The notes: a model not told the origin generated them from the letters alone. DNA of 64,000 nt from Jeongeupia chitinilytica (GCF_014652315.1 NZ_BMYO01000002.1:310001-374000); one strand, 5' to 3'. Positions 45,726 through 55,044 are shown, counted from the stretch's first letter. Numbers and translations are program-made.

Positions 45726-46973
45726 ATGTTCTCCAAGTCTGTCACGCTCTCGCAATACGATCCCGACCTCGCCGCCGCCCTTCAGGGTGAAGTGGTCCGC
45801 CAGCACGAACACATCGAACTGATCGCGTCGGAAAACTACACCAGCCCGGCCGTGATGGAAGCGCAGGGTTCGCAACTGACCAACAAGTACGCCGAAGGTT
45901 ACCCGGGCAAGCGTTTCTACGGCGGCTGTGAGTATGTCGACGTGATCGAGCAGCTGGCGATCGACCGCGTGAAGGCACTGTTCGGTGCCGAATACGCCAA
46001 CGTGCAGCCGCACTCGGGCTCGCAGGCCAACCAGGCGGTGTATTTCTCGATCCTGAAGCCGGGCGACACGGTGATGGGCATGAATCTCGGTCACGGTGGT
46101 CACCTGACCCACGGCTCGCCGGCCAACCTGTCGGGCAAGCTGTTCAACATCGTTGCCTATGGCCTGAACGAAAACGAAGAAATCGATTACGACGACATGG
46201 AACGTGTCGCGCTCGAAACCAAGCCGAAGCTGCTGATCGGCGGTGCTTCGGCCTACGCACTGCGCTTCGACTGGGCGCGCATGCGCGAAATCGCCGACAA
46301 GGTCGGTGCCTACTTCATGGTCGACATGGCGCACTACGCCGGTCTGATCGCTGCAGGTGTCTACCCGAACCCGGTGCCGCACGCGCACTTCGTGACCTCG
46401 ACCACGCACAAGACGCTGCGCGGCCCGCGCGGCGGCATCATTCTTGCCAAGGCCGAGTTCGAGAAGTCGATCAATTCCAACGTGTTCCCGACGCTGCAAG
46501 GCGGCCCGCTGATGCACGTGATCGCCGGCAAGGCCGTGGCGTTCAAGGAAGCTGCAACGCCGGAATTCAAGGCGTATCAGGAACAAGTGATCAAGAACGC
46601 GCAAACGATGGCGGCCACGCTGGCCGAACGCGGCCTGCGCATCATTTCGGGCCGTACCGAATCGCACGTGTTCCTCGTCGACCTGCGTCCGAAGAACCTG
46701 ACCGGCAAGGCCGCCGATGCGGCGCTGGGCAAGGCACACATCACCGTCAACAAGAACGCGATCCCGAACGACCCGGAAAGCCCGTTCGTGACCTCGGGCA
46801 TCCGTATCGGCGCTCCGGCGATCACCACGCGCGGCTTCAAGGAAGCCGAGGCGGTCCAGGTGGCGCACCTGATCGCCGACGTGCTGGACAATCCGGCCGA
46901 CGAAGCCAATCTGGCGACCGTCGCCGAGAAGGTGAAGGCACTGACCGCGAAGTTCCCGGTCTACGTCGCCTGA
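45726..46973 (+). CDS. glyA: Serine hydroxymethyltransferase
   Basis: 415 residues. ELIASENYTSPAVMEAQGSQ, LTNKYAEGYPGKRFYGGCEY and VTSTTHKTLRGPRGG (PLP lysine) are diagnostic. It interconverts serine and glycine while loading tetrahydrofolate. I start at MFSKSVTLSQ, the typical N-terminus. Upstream TTGCGT (45651) and GATAGAAT (45677) resemble promoter parts, but the spacing is not ideal. Confidence 0.97.
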   Translation: MFSKSVTLSQYDPDLAAALQGEVVRQHEHIELIASENYTSPAVMEAQGSQLTNKYAEGYPGKRFYGGCEYVDVIEQLAIDRVKALFGAEYANVQPHSGSQANQAVYFSILKPGDTVMGMNLGHGGHLTHGSPANLSGKLFNIVAYGLNENEEIDYDDMERVALETKPKLLIGGASAYALRFDWARMREIADKVGAYFMVDMAHYAGLIAAGVYPNPVPHAHFVTSTTHKTLRGPRGGIILAKAEFEKSINSNVFPTLQGGPLMHVIAGKAVAFKEAATPEFKAYQEQVIKNAQTMAATLAERGLRIISGRTESHVFLVDLRPKNLTGKAADAALGKAHITVNKNAIPNDPESPFVTSGIRIGAPAITTRGFKEAEAVQVAHLIADVLDNPADEANLATVAEKVKALTAKFPVYVA

Positions 46974-46989
46974 TCCCGATCCGCGCATG

Positions 46990-47020
46990 AAAAGGGTGGT
47001 GCCGCGAGGCGCCACCCTTT
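46990..47020 (+). terminator. Terminator after glyA
   Basis: AAAAGGGTGGTGCC, loop GCGA, GGCGCCACCCTTT gives a 13-bp stem with one G-T pair and a short T-run. It separates glyA from nrdR. Confidence 0.8.
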
Positions 47021-47083
47021 GCCATTTTCGCGTCCCCGTTCTTTATTGATCTTTGTTTCCTATCCGGCCACGAGGGCCTGTCG

Positions 47084-47539
47084 ATGAAATGTCCGTTCTG
47101 CGGTTCCCCTGACACCCAGGTGGTCGACTCGCGTGTTTCCGACGAGGGCGATGCGGTCCGCCGCCGTCGCCGCTGCAACGTCTGCGACAAGCGCTTCACC
47201 ACCTTCGAGACCGCCGACGTGCGCATGCCGCAAGTGGTCAAGCAGAACGGCCAGCGTACCGAATTCGACCGCGAGAAGATCCGCATCAGCTTCCAGCGCG
47301 CGCTGCACAAGCGCCCGGTGTCGACGCAGCTGATGGACGAAGCCATTGCGCGCATCGTCCAGAAAGTGCTGAGCGTCGGCGAGCGCGAAATCCTGTCGCG
47401 CCAGATCGGCGAAATGGTCATGACCGAACTCGCCAAGCTCGACAAGGTGGCCTACATCCGCTTTGCCTCGGTCTATCGCTCGTTCTCCGACGTCGACGAT
47501 TTCCGCGACGTCATCCGTGAAGTGACCCGGAAGGAGTAA
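47084..47539 (+). CDS. nrdR: Transcriptional repressor NrdR
   Basis: 151 residues. The N-terminal zinc ribbon (CPFCGSPDTQVVDSR ... CNVCDKRFTTFE) and the following ATP-cone are complete. NrdR represses ribonucleotide reductase genes in response to ATP/dATP. The glyA-nrdR-ribD order is common in proteobacteria. Confidence 0.97.
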   Translation: MKCPFCGSPDTQVVDSRVSDEGDAVRRRRRCNVCDKRFTTFETADVRMPQVVKQNGQRTEFDREKIRISFQRALHKRPVSTQLMDEAIARIVQKVLSVGEREILSRQIGEMVMTELAKLDKVAYIRFASVYRSFSDVDDFRDVIREVTRKE

Positions 47540-47542
47540 GCG

Positions 47543-48247
47543 ATGTCGCGCACGGCCTGGATCATCCGTCACCTCGCTTTCGAAGACCTCGGCACGCTTG
47601 CGCCCGCCATCGAGGCACGCGGTTATGCCCTTCGCTATCTCGAGGCCGGGGTGGATACATTCGATGTGCTGGCCGACGCCAGGATCGACGACCTGCTGGT
47701 CGTGCTGGGCGGGCCGATCGGCGCTTACCAGACCGAGCGCTACCCGTGGCTGCTGACCGAGACGGTGGCGATTGCCGGCTGGCTGGTCAGCGGGCGTGCC
47801 GCGCTCGGCATCTGTCTTGGGGCGCAGCTGATTGCCACCGCGCTGGGTGCTCGGGTCTATCCCGGACATGGCAAGGAGATCGGCTGGTCACCGCTGACGC
47901 TGACCGAAGCCGGCAGCACCTCGCCCGCGCGGCACCTGGATGGCGCGCTGACGTCGATGCTGCACTGGCACGGTGACACCTTCGATCTGCCGGTCGATGC
48001 CGAACTGCTGGCATCGAGTGCGCTGTATCCAAACCAGATTTACCGCATCGGAGCACGGATACTGGCTTTCCAGTGTCACCCGGAAATCGACGCGCGGCGA
48101 TTCGAGCAATGGCTGATCGGCCACTGCGACGAACTCGATGCGGCGCGTATCGGTTTCGGTGTCCTGCGGGCACAGACCGCCGCCGAAGGCGCGCGGCTGA
48201 GCGGACAGGCGGCGCTGTGCGTCGGCGAGTGGCTGGACGCGCTGTGA
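47543..48247 (+). CDS. Class I glutamine amidotransferase-like protein
   Basis: 234 residues. VVLGGPIGAYQTERYPWLLT and LGICLGAQLIATALGARVYP (nucleophile Cys91) with FQCHPEIDARRFEQWL (His and Glu) give a full triad. It resembles the stand-alone GuaA-N-like GATase1 group, whose acceptor substrate is usually unknown. It sits 3 bp after nrdR and overlaps ribD by 4 bp (GTGA). Confidence 0.88.
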   Translation: MSRTAWIIRHLAFEDLGTLAPAIEARGYALRYLEAGVDTFDVLADARIDDLLVVLGGPIGAYQTERYPWLLTETVAIAGWLVSGRAALGICLGAQLIATALGARVYPGHGKEIGWSPLTLTEAGSTSPARHLDGALTSMLHWHGDTFDLPVDAELLASSALYPNQIYRIGARILAFQCHPEIDARRFEQWLIGHCDELDAARIGFGVLRAQTAAEGARLSGQAALCVGEWLDAL

Positions 48248-49353
48248 GCGGACAGCTGCAGGACCTCGACCACCTGTACATGCAGCATGCGTTGCGCCTG
48301 GCTGCAAACGGGTTGTATACGACGACGCCGAATCCGCGCGTGGGTTGTGTCATCGTTCGCGATGGCGACATCGTCGGGGAGGGCTGGCACGTCCGTGCCG
48401 GCGAGCCGCATGCGGAAGTTCATGCGCTGCGCATGGCCGGCGACAGGGCACGCGGCGCAACGGCCTACGTGACACTCGAACCGTGCAGCCACCACGGCCG
48501 GACGCCGCCGTGCGCCGACGCCCTGGTCAAGGCCGGCGTTGCCCGCGTCGTCGCCGCAATGACCGATCCGAATCCGCAGGTCGCCGGCCGCGGCCTGGCC
48601 GGACTCGCGGCGGCGGGCGTCGAAACCGCATCGGGTGTTCTCGAGACCGAGGCGCGCGAGCTGAATGTAGGTTTCATCAGCCGGATGCTGCGTGGCCGGC
48701 CCTGGACCCGGATCAAACTTGCCGCAAGTCTGGATGGCCGGATCGCGCTGGACGACGGACAATCAAAATGGATTACCGGTGCGCCGGCGCGTGCCGACGT
48801 GCAGCGCTGGCGCGCACGTTCGTGCGCGATGCTGACGAGCGTCGAAACGGTGATCGCCGACGACGCACAACTGACCGTGCGCGACTTCGAAGTCGAGCGG
48901 CAGCCCATGCGCATCGTCGTCGACAGCCGTTTGCGTGTGCCGACCGACGCAGCGATCTTGCGTACGCCGGGCGTGCTGGTCGCGGCAGCGGTCGACGGCC
49001 CGAATCGGGCCGCGCTGGAAGCGGCGGGTGCCGAGGTGGCGCTGTTGCCGGGGCAGGACGGGCGTGTCGATCTGGCGGCCTTGCTGCTGCTGCTGGGCAC
49101 ACGCGGCGTCAACGAGCTGACCGTCGAGGCGGGCGGCGTGCTGGCCGGTGCATTGCTGCAGGCCGGTCTCGCGGACGAGCTCGTGCTGTATCAGGCGCCG
49201 GTGCTGATCGGCCGGGGCAGGGCGATGCTGGATTTCAGTCTGGCCAGCCTGAGCGAGCGTTACGCGCCACGCGTCGTCGAGCGCCGCAGTGTCGGCAGCG
49301 ACCTGCGCTGGACCTTGCGTTTTACCGATCCGGCCCAAGCTTTCCAGGCTTGA
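48244..49353 (+). CDS. ribD: Riboflavin biosynthesis deaminase/reductase RibD
   Basis: 369 residues from a GTG overlapping the previous stop. The N-terminal deaminase has the zinc motifs EPHAEVHAL and PCSHHGRTPPC. The C-terminal reductase has RIKLAASLDGRIA and EAGGVLAGALLQAGLADELV. It performs steps two and three of riboflavin synthesis from GTP. Confidence 0.95.
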   Translation: MSGQLQDLDHLYMQHALRLAANGLYTTTPNPRVGCVIVRDGDIVGEGWHVRAGEPHAEVHALRMAGDRARGATAYVTLEPCSHHGRTPPCADALVKAGVARVVAAMTDPNPQVAGRGLAGLAAAGVETASGVLETEARELNVGFISRMLRGRPWTRIKLAASLDGRIALDDGQSKWITGAPARADVQRWRARSCAMLTSVETVIADDAQLTVRDFEVERQPMRIVVDSRLRVPTDAAILRTPGVLVAAAVDGPNRAALEAAGAEVALLPGQDGRVDLAALLLLLGTRGVNELTVEAGGVLAGALLQAGLADELVLYQAPVLIGRGRAMLDFSLASLSERYAPRVVERRSVGSDLRWTLRFTDPAQAFQA

Positions 49354-49370
49354 GTCACGAGGAGCATGCA

Positions 49371-49547
49371 ATGAGCGAACAAGCGAACACGCCGGTCTGC
49401 CCGGACTGCGGCAAGCCGCTGGAAGTCCTCAAGGCCTGTGGTGCCACCAGTTATTTCTGCAACCACTGCAACGAGCTCAAGTCGTCGCAGCGGGTGAACG
49501 AAGCGAATGCCAGCCGCGAAGCGGCGGCCGACAAGGAGCAAGGCTGA
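49371..49547 (+). CDS. Small zinc-ribbon protein (YfgJ-like)
   Basis: 58 residues. Cys10-x2-Cys13 and Cys30-x2-Cys33 form a zinc ribbon, with a further Cys23. CPDCGKPLEVLKACGATSYF closely resembles the C-terminal half of E. coli YfgJ as I recall it. GAGGAG lies about 6 nt before the ATG, and the stop abuts the ribE start. It is wedged between ribD and ribE, yet no role in riboflavin synthesis is known. Confidence 0.8.
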   Translation: MSEQANTPVCPDCGKPLEVLKACGATSYFCNHCNELKSSQRVNEANASREAAADKEQG

Positions 49548-50162
49548 ATGTTTACCGGAATTGTCCAGGCCATCGGTACGATCGAACGGGTCGAACCGTT
49601 TGCCGGCGGCGTCAAACTGACCGTGCATGCACCCGAACTCGACATGGGCAACGTCGTGCTCGGCGACAGCATTTCCCATAACGGTGCCTGCATGACCGTG
49701 ATCGAGCAGCTCGATCCGCGGCGTTACCGGATCGACGTGTCGGACGAGTCGCTGCGCTGTACCGTCGGGCTCGATCGCGAAGGCGGCCAGGTCAATCTGG
49801 AAAAAGCCATGCGGCTTGGCGACATGCTCGGTGGCCATCTGGTGTCGGGGCATGTCGACGGGGTCGGCGAGGTCCTGTCGTTCGACCCGGTCGGCGACAA
49901 CCGCGAACTCGTCGTCCGAGCGCCGACGGCCATGGCCAGGTATCTGGCGGCCAAGGGCTCGGTGGTCGTCAACGGCGTGTCGCTGACGACCAATTCGGTG
50001 CGCGACGTCGAGGACGGCTGCGTGTTCTCGATCAACCTGATTCCGCACACGCTCGCCGTGACGACGCTGGGCCAGCTGGCCGCCGGTGCGAAGGTCAATC
50101 TGGAGATCGACCTGATCGCCCGCTATGTCGAGCGCATGCTGGGTACGGAGCACCGCGGATGA
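49548..50162 (+). CDS. ribE: Riboflavin synthase alpha chain
   Basis: 204 residues made of two lumazine-binding repeats: FTGIVQAIGTIERVEPF with LGDSISHNGACMTV, and HLVSGHVDGVGEVLSF with VNGVSLTTNSVRDV. It dismutates two dimethylribityllumazine molecules to riboflavin. It overlaps ribBX by 4 bp. Confidence 0.96.
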   Translation: MFTGIVQAIGTIERVEPFAGGVKLTVHAPELDMGNVVLGDSISHNGACMTVIEQLDPRRYRIDVSDESLRCTVGLDREGGQVNLEKAMRLGDMLGGHLVSGHVDGVGEVLSFDPVGDNRELVVRAPTAMARYLAAKGSVVVNGVSLTTNSVRDVEDGCVFSINLIPHTLAVTTLGQLAAGAKVNLEIDLIARYVERMLGTEHRG

Positions 50163-51250
50163 CCACGATTTCTTCGGTACAGGACATCATTGCCGACATC
50201 CGGGCCGGCAAGATGGTCATCCTCGTCGACGAGGAAGACCGTGAGAACGAAGGCGACCTGGTCATGGCCGCCGAGTTCGTCACGCCGGAGGCGATCAATT
50301 TCATGGCCAAGTACGGCCGTGGCCTGATCTGTCTGACGCTGTCCGCCGAGCGCGGCAAGCAGCTCAATCTGCCGCTGATGGTGAGCCAGAACGGTTCCGG
50401 TCACGGCACCAACTTCACCGTTTCGATCGAGGCGGCCGAGGGCGTGACGACCGGCATCTCGGCGTACGACCGGGCGCTGACGATCAAGAAGGCCGTTGCT
50501 TTCGACGCCAAGCCGGGCGATCTGGTGTCGCCGGGCCACGTGTTCCCGCTGCTGGCCCAGCCTGGCGGCGTGCTGGTCCGCGCAGGTCATACCGAGGCCG
50601 GCTGCGATCTGGCCCAGCTCGGCGGTCTGCAGCCGGCGTCGGTGATCTGCGAGATCATGAACGACGATGGCACCATGGCGCGACTGCCGCAGCTGCTCGA
50701 GTTTGCCGCGGAGCATGACCTCAAGGTCGGCACGATCGCCGATCTGATCCATTACCGCAGCCAGACCGAATCGCTGATCGAGATCGCCGGCCGCCGCGAA
50801 GTCGAAACCGCCGCGGGACCGTTCGAGCTCGTGGTGTTCCGCGATACGCTGTCGACGGCAACCCACCTGGCCCTCGTCAAGGGCCGGCCGCAACAGGGCA
50901 GCGAAACGCTGGTACGCGTGCACGAGCCGCTGTCGGTGGTCGACTGGATCGACCTCGGCGGCAGCAATCACTCGTGGGACGTCCGCGCATCGCTCGAGGC
51001 GATCAACCGTGCAGGCTGTGGCGTGATGGTGCTGCTGCACCGCACCGAAAGCGGCGAAGACCTGCTGGCGCGTGCCCTGCCCGAACTCGGGCTGAACAAG
51101 GTGCGCCGCTGGGATCTGCGGACCTACGGCATTGGCGCACAGATGCTGCGCGCCTTGGGTGTCGGCAGGATGCGTCTGCTGAGTCCCGAACGCAAGATGC
51201 CGAGCATGGCCGGCTTCGGGCTCGAGGTCACCGGCTTTGAAACCCCCTGA
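50159..51250 (+). CDS. ribBX: 3,4-dihydroxy-2-butanone-4-phosphate synthase with degenerate GTP cyclohydrolase II domain
   Basis: 363 residues. The N-terminal DHBP synthase domain is intact: VDEEDRENEGDLVMAAE, YGRGLICLTL, FTVSIEA and GHVFPLLAQPGGVLVRAGHT. The C-terminal half aligns with GTP cyclohydrolase II, but where zinc cysteines are expected (RVHSECLTGD...LRCDCG in active enzymes) it reads RVHEPLSVVDWIDLGGSN, with no cysteines. So only the RibB reaction is likely, and a separate RibA should exist elsewhere. Confidence 0.93.
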   Translation: MTTISSVQDIIADIRAGKMVILVDEEDRENEGDLVMAAEFVTPEAINFMAKYGRGLICLTLSAERGKQLNLPLMVSQNGSGHGTNFTVSIEAAEGVTTGISAYDRALTIKKAVAFDAKPGDLVSPGHVFPLLAQPGGVLVRAGHTEAGCDLAQLGGLQPASVICEIMNDDGTMARLPQLLEFAAEHDLKVGTIADLIHYRSQTESLIEIAGRREVETAAGPFELVVFRDTLSTATHLALVKGRPQQGSETLVRVHEPLSVVDWIDLGGSNHSWDVRASLEAINRAGCGVMVLLHRTESGEDLLARALPELGLNKVRRWDLRTYGIGAQMLRALGVGRMRLLSPERKMPSMAGFGLEVTGFETP

Positions 51251-51280
51251 ATCTGCAGAATTTTCTTCCAGGAAGACACC

Positions 51281-51754
51281 ATGAGCTTTGTCCCGAATCG
51301 TGACCAGACCCTGCCGCCGCTGGATGGTCGCGGCCTGCGCGTCGGCATCGTGACCTGCCGTTTCAACGAAAACATCACCACTGCGCTGCGTAACGCTTGC
51401 GTCGACGAACTGCTTCGCCTCGGCGTGGCGCCGGATGCCGTCGACGAATTCGCCGTACCCGGCGCGCTCGAAGCGCCGCTGGCATTGCAACTGCTGGCGA
51501 ATACAGGGCGCTACGACGCCCTGGTGACGCTCGGCTGCATCATCCGCGGCGAGACCTATCACTTCGAGCTTGTGGCCAACGAGTCCGGTGCCGGGGTGAC
51601 CCGTGTCGGTCTCGATGCCGCGATCCCGATTGCCAATGCCATCCTCACCGTCGAAAACGATGAGCAGGCCGAGGCACGCAAGACCGACAAGGGCATCGAT
51701 GCCGCCCGAGTCGCCGTAGAAATGGCCCAACTTAAGAAAGCGTTAACAGCATGA
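51281..51754 (+). CDS. ribH: 6,7-Dimethyl-8-ribityllumazine synthase
   Basis: 157 residues. VGIVTCRFNENITTAL, EFAVPGALEAPLALQLL and LGCIIRGETYHFELVANESG are family motifs. It condenses the RibB product with the pyrimidine from RibD. It overlaps nusB by 4 bp, as in many proteobacteria. Confidence 0.96.
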   Translation: MSFVPNRDQTLPPLDGRGLRVGIVTCRFNENITTALRNACVDELLRLGVAPDAVDEFAVPGALEAPLALQLLANTGRYDALVTLGCIIRGETYHFELVANESGAGVTRVGLDAAIPIANAILTVENDEQAEARKTDKGIDAARVAVEMAQLKKALTA

Positions 51755-52239
51755 GCGAACACGAACAGCAAGCAAACACCCCGCCGGCGAAGCCGAAATC
51801 GGCCCGCCGCCGCGCCCGCGAATTCGCGGTGCAGGGCCTGTACCAGTGGAACCTGACCGGCGACACCGTCAACAACATCGAAAAATTCCTGCGCGAAAGC
51901 AGCCCGCAGTTCGCGCGTGCCGACGAAGCACTGTTCCGTGCGGTCATGTACGGCGCAATCAAGGAGTCGGCCGACCTGATCAAGCTGCTCACGCCGCATG
52001 TCGACCGTCCGCTCGAAGAGGTCAGTCCGGTGGAGGCTGCGGTGCTGCTCGCCGGCGCGTTCGAGATCGTCCACATGCCGGAAACGCCGTATCCGGTGAT
52101 CATCAACGAAGCGATCGAACTGGCGAAGACCTTTGGCGGTAGCGACGGCCACCGCTTCGTCAACGGCGTGCTCGACAAGCTTGCGGCTGCGGTACGGGCT
52201 GACGAAGTCGACGCGATCCGCGCCAAACGCCGCGGCTGA
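51751..52239 (+). CDS. nusB: Transcription antitermination protein NusB
   Basis: 162 residues. KSARRRAREFAVQGLYQWNL is the Arg-rich RNA-binding start, and VLLAGAFEIVHMPETPYPVI with FGGSDGHRFVNGVLDKLA closes the helical bundle. It binds boxA with S10 during rRNA transcription. Confidence 0.96.
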   Translation: MSEHEQQANTPPAKPKSARRRAREFAVQGLYQWNLTGDTVNNIEKFLRESSPQFARADEALFRAVMYGAIKESADLIKLLTPHVDRPLEEVSPVEAAVLLAGAFEIVHMPETPYPVIINEAIELAKTFGGSDGHRFVNGVLDKLAAAVRADEVDAIRAKRRG

Positions 52240-52241
52240 GC

Positions 52242-53201
52242 GTGAACGAGTTCGACCTGATCGGCCGGTACTTCGCGCGCCCGGCGCGCACGGCCCTGCT
52301 CGGTGTCGGTGACGATTGCGCCTTGCTGCCGTCTCCTCCGCCTGGCGAGGTGCTGGCGGTTTCGGTCGACATGCTGGTCGAGGGCCGGCATTTCTTTGCC
52401 GGCAGCGATCCGCGCGCCCTGGGGCACAAGACACTGGCGGTCAATCTGTCCGACCTCGCCGCGATGGGCGCGAGCCCGGCGTGGTTCACGCTGGCACTGG
52501 CCCTGCCGGGTGCCGACGCCGCCTGGCTGGCGGCCTTTTCCGGGGGGCTGTTTGCACTGGCCGACACCGCCGGTATCGAACTCGTCGGAGGGGATACGAC
52601 CCGAGGACCGCTGACGATGTCGGTTCAGGTCGCTGGCCACGTGCCCGCTGGTGGTGCTCTCCGCCGCGACGGCGCCCGGGCAGGCGATGACGTCTGGGTT
52701 TCCGGACATCTCGGTGCAGCTGCGATGGCGGTTCAGCACCGCGCCGGCGGAATCGTCCTGACGGATGAGATGCTCGCCGTGTGCGCCGCACGGCTGGACT
52801 GGCCCGAGCCAAGACTGGCGCTGGGCCTGTCCTTGCGCGCGCATGCAACGGCCGCACTCGACGTTTCCGATGGCCTGGTCGGTGATCTGGCGCATATCTG
52901 CGAGCAATCGAATCTCGGGGCAGACGTCGACTGGCTGAGTGTGCCGGTCGATCCGGTGTTGCAGACTCTGCCGGAGGCAGCACGGCAGCGCGCAGCGCTG
53001 TCGGGCGGTGACGATTACGAACTGTGCTTTACCGCGGCACCCTCGGCCCGCTCCGCAATCGATGCGCTGTCCGATGAACTGGGTCTCCCGCTGACCCGGG
53101 TCGGTATCATGCGCCCCGGCAAGGACGTAACGGTTCGCGATGCGGCGGGACATCCGCTGGACACGCGCCAGGGCGGCTTCGACCACTTTTCCCCGTCATG
53201 A
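52242..53201 (+). CDS. thiL: Thiamine-monophosphate kinase
   Basis: 319 residues from a GTG 2 bp after nusB. FDLIGRYFARP, GVGDDCALLP, LAVNLSDLAAMGASPAWFTL and LSGGDDYELCFTA are ThiL signatures. It makes thiamine diphosphate from the monophosphate. It overlaps pgpA by 4 bp. Confidence 0.96.
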   Translation: MNEFDLIGRYFARPARTALLGVGDDCALLPSPPPGEVLAVSVDMLVEGRHFFAGSDPRALGHKTLAVNLSDLAAMGASPAWFTLALALPGADAAWLAAFSGGLFALADTAGIELVGGDTTRGPLTMSVQVAGHVPAGGALRRDGARAGDDVWVSGHLGAAAMAVQHRAGGIVLTDEMLAVCAARLDWPEPRLALGLSLRAHATAALDVSDGLVGDLAHICEQSNLGADVDWLSVPVDPVLQTLPEAARQRAALSGGDDYELCFTAAPSARSAIDALSDELGLPLTRVGIMRPGKDVTVRDAAGHPLDTRQGGFDHFSPS

Positions 53202-53725
53202 AATCAAACGACCACGCCGTGTCGCCAATCCTTCACCCCGATTGGCGCTTTCTGCTGCGTCATCCGGCGCATTTCATTGCGCTGGGTTTCGGTAGCGGTC
53301 TGCCCCGCAAGGCACCGGGAACCTGGGGGACGCTGGCCGGCCTGCCGTGTTGTGCACTGCTGCTGGCATGGCTTACACCATTGCAGCTCGCCTGGCTCTG
53401 CATACCGGCATTTGTCCTCGGTACCTGGGCTGCCGGCGTCGCCGGGCGGGCGCTGGGTGTTCATGATCATGGCAGCATCGTCATCGACGAGATTGTCGCG
53501 ATCTGGCTGGTGCTGGCCACCGTGCCGCAGACCGTCAGCGGCTGGATCGCTGCCTTTGTCGTCTTCCGGGTATTCGACATCGTCAAGCCGTGGCCGATCC
53601 GCAGCCTTGATGCCCGCGTGCCGGGCGGCTTCGGCGTGATGGTCGACGACCTGCTGGCTGCCGGGTATACGATCGCCGTGCTGTGGGGGCTGATGCACTT
53701 CTGGCCGGCTTCGCTGAGTTACTGA
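53198..53725 (+). CDS. pgpA: Phosphatidylglycerophosphatase A
   Basis: 175 residues with membrane helices. GFGSGLPRKAPGTWGTLAGL and HDHGSIVIDEIVAIWLVL carry the conserved residues, and FRVFDIVKPWPIRSLDARVP with GVMVDDLLAAGYT ends the family signature. It dephosphorylates phosphatidylglycerophosphate in the inner membrane. It is the last gene of the operon. Confidence 0.95.
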   Translation: MKSNDHAVSPILHPDWRFLLRHPAHFIALGFGSGLPRKAPGTWGTLAGLPCCALLLAWLTPLQLAWLCIPAFVLGTWAAGVAGRALGVHDHGSIVIDEIVAIWLVLATVPQTVSGWIAAFVVFRVFDIVKPWPIRSLDARVPGGFGVMVDDLLAAGYTIAVLWGLMHFWPASLSY

Positions 53726-53771
53726 TCCGGCCGACAGGCGCTTTCACCGACGTCACGTCTCAAACCCAAAA

Positions 53772-53799
53772 AAAAAGCGACCCCGCGGGGTCGCTTTTT
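53772..53799. terminator. Bidirectional terminator
   Basis: AAAAAGCGACCCC, GC, GGGGTCGCTTTTT is a perfect 28-bp palindrome between the convergent pgpA and bamC genes, with A and T runs at the two ends. Confidence 0.95.
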
Positions 53800-53815
53800 A
53801 TCTTGCAACGCTGAA

Positions 53816-55015
53816 TCAGCGCAGCTGGCCGAGCAGGGCGGACAGCAGTTTGTTGCGCGTGTCCGGATCGACGGCCGCACCGTCCTTGCCGGTCACGGTC
53901 AGCGTCGTCTGGTTGACGCCTTCCTGCAGGTGGACTTCGTAATCCTTCGGGACCGGCGTCTTGTTGCCCTTGTCGTCCTTTTGCCAGAAGGCCAGCGACG
54001 AGAAGAAGCTGTTGCTTTCTTCCTTGCCGATGTCTTCCGCCGCGCGATGGACGTAGTACACACCCTTGCTGCGGTCGCGGTCAGCAACGACGAAGCCGAC
54101 GCGGTCCAGCGCCAGGCCGACACGGCGCCAAGCGCGGTCGAAGTTGTCGTTGATCTTGAGTGCGGATGCATCGTCGGTCAGCGAAGCGAAGACCTGGGTA
54201 TTGACCGGTTTCTTCACGACGGTTGTCGCCTGCTCTTCGGTCATGCCGAAGCGCTGCAGCATCAGCGCGAGCATCTCGGCTTCGAGTTCCGGATCGGCCT
54301 TGCGTGGTACCCAGATGGTCTTGCTGTCCGACACATTGGATCCCAAGCGTGTCGTGTCGGTATCGCCGGTGTCCTTGTAGACCTCCTGCATGCCGCGATG
54401 CGACAGGTAGATTTCGGTCGTGCCCGGCTGCGAGCCCGGCTCGACGCGGGTGCGGAACTTGTCGAGTTCGCCGGTCGAGATGAAGCTGTCCGCGACCTTG
54501 CGCAGCAGCTTGGTGACCCAGTCGGCTGGCAAGTTGGCGCGGTTTTCCAGCCAGTCGGTTTCCATGATTCCGAGCTGCGGATTGTCGATCTTCAGCAGGA
54601 AGCCGTTGTCCAGCCAGAACTGGTGGATTTCGGGCCACAGCTTCTTGGGGTCACCCTGAACCACCAGCCAGCGCTGGCCGCCGGCTTCGACCATTTTGGC
54701 CTTGGTCGAATCCGTGAGTGCGATTTCCGACGCGGAGCCGCTGGTCTTGACACCAACAGCGGCCGTGGCCGACGCCGCAGTGGCGGCAGGCTGCTGGGTG
54801 TTCACTGCCGAGACACTGTTGCCGCGCTCCGGCACGGTGTAACCCGGATTGGCAGCAGGCGAAGTCAGGTCCGGCGGAACTTCGAGCGTGTTGTTCGACA
54901 GGTTGTCGCTACCGGAGCGGTAGTCGACCTTGCGTTGCAGCATCATTTGGTCGCTGGAGCAGCCGGCAAGGCTGATGGCGATGGCGATCGGGATCAGGCG
55001 GAAAAGCGGTTTCAT
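53816..55015 (-). CDS. bamC: Outer-membrane assembly lipoprotein BamC (NlpB)
   Basis: 399 residues. AIAISLAGCSSDQ is a lipobox with the lipidated cysteine at residue 19. VDYRSGSDNLSNNTLEVPPDL is the conserved BamD-binding N-terminal segment, and two helix-grip domains follow. It is part of the BAM complex that folds outer-membrane barrels. It lies 29 bp after dapA, a standard pair. Confidence 0.95.
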   Translation of the reverse strand: MKPLFRLIPIAIAISLAGCSSDQMMLQRKVDYRSGSDNLSNNTLEVPPDLTSPAANPGYTVPERGNSVSAVNTQQPAATAASATAAVGVKTSGSASEIALTDSTKAKMVEAGGQRWLVVQGDPKKLWPEIHQFWLDNGFLLKIDNPQLGIMETDWLENRANLPADWVTKLLRKVADSFISTGELDKFRTRVEPGSQPGTTEIYLSHRGMQEVYKDTGDTDTTRLGSNVSDSKTIWVPRKADPELEAEMLALMLQRFGMTEEQATTVVKKPVNTQVFASLTDDASALKINDNFDRAWRRVGLALDRVGFVVADRDRSKGVYYVHRAAEDIGKEESNSFFSSLAFWQKDDKGNKTPVPKDYEVHLQEGVNQTTLTVTGKDGAAVDPDTRNKLLSALLGQLR

Positions 55016-55044
55016 TCAGATTCTTCGCTAAGGTTGGGCGCGGC

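Noticed and set aside
48000..48300. FMN riboswitch ahead of the riboflavin genes
   Set aside because: The genes overlap (nrdR, amidotransferase, ribD), and no conserved RFN-element blocks are visible.
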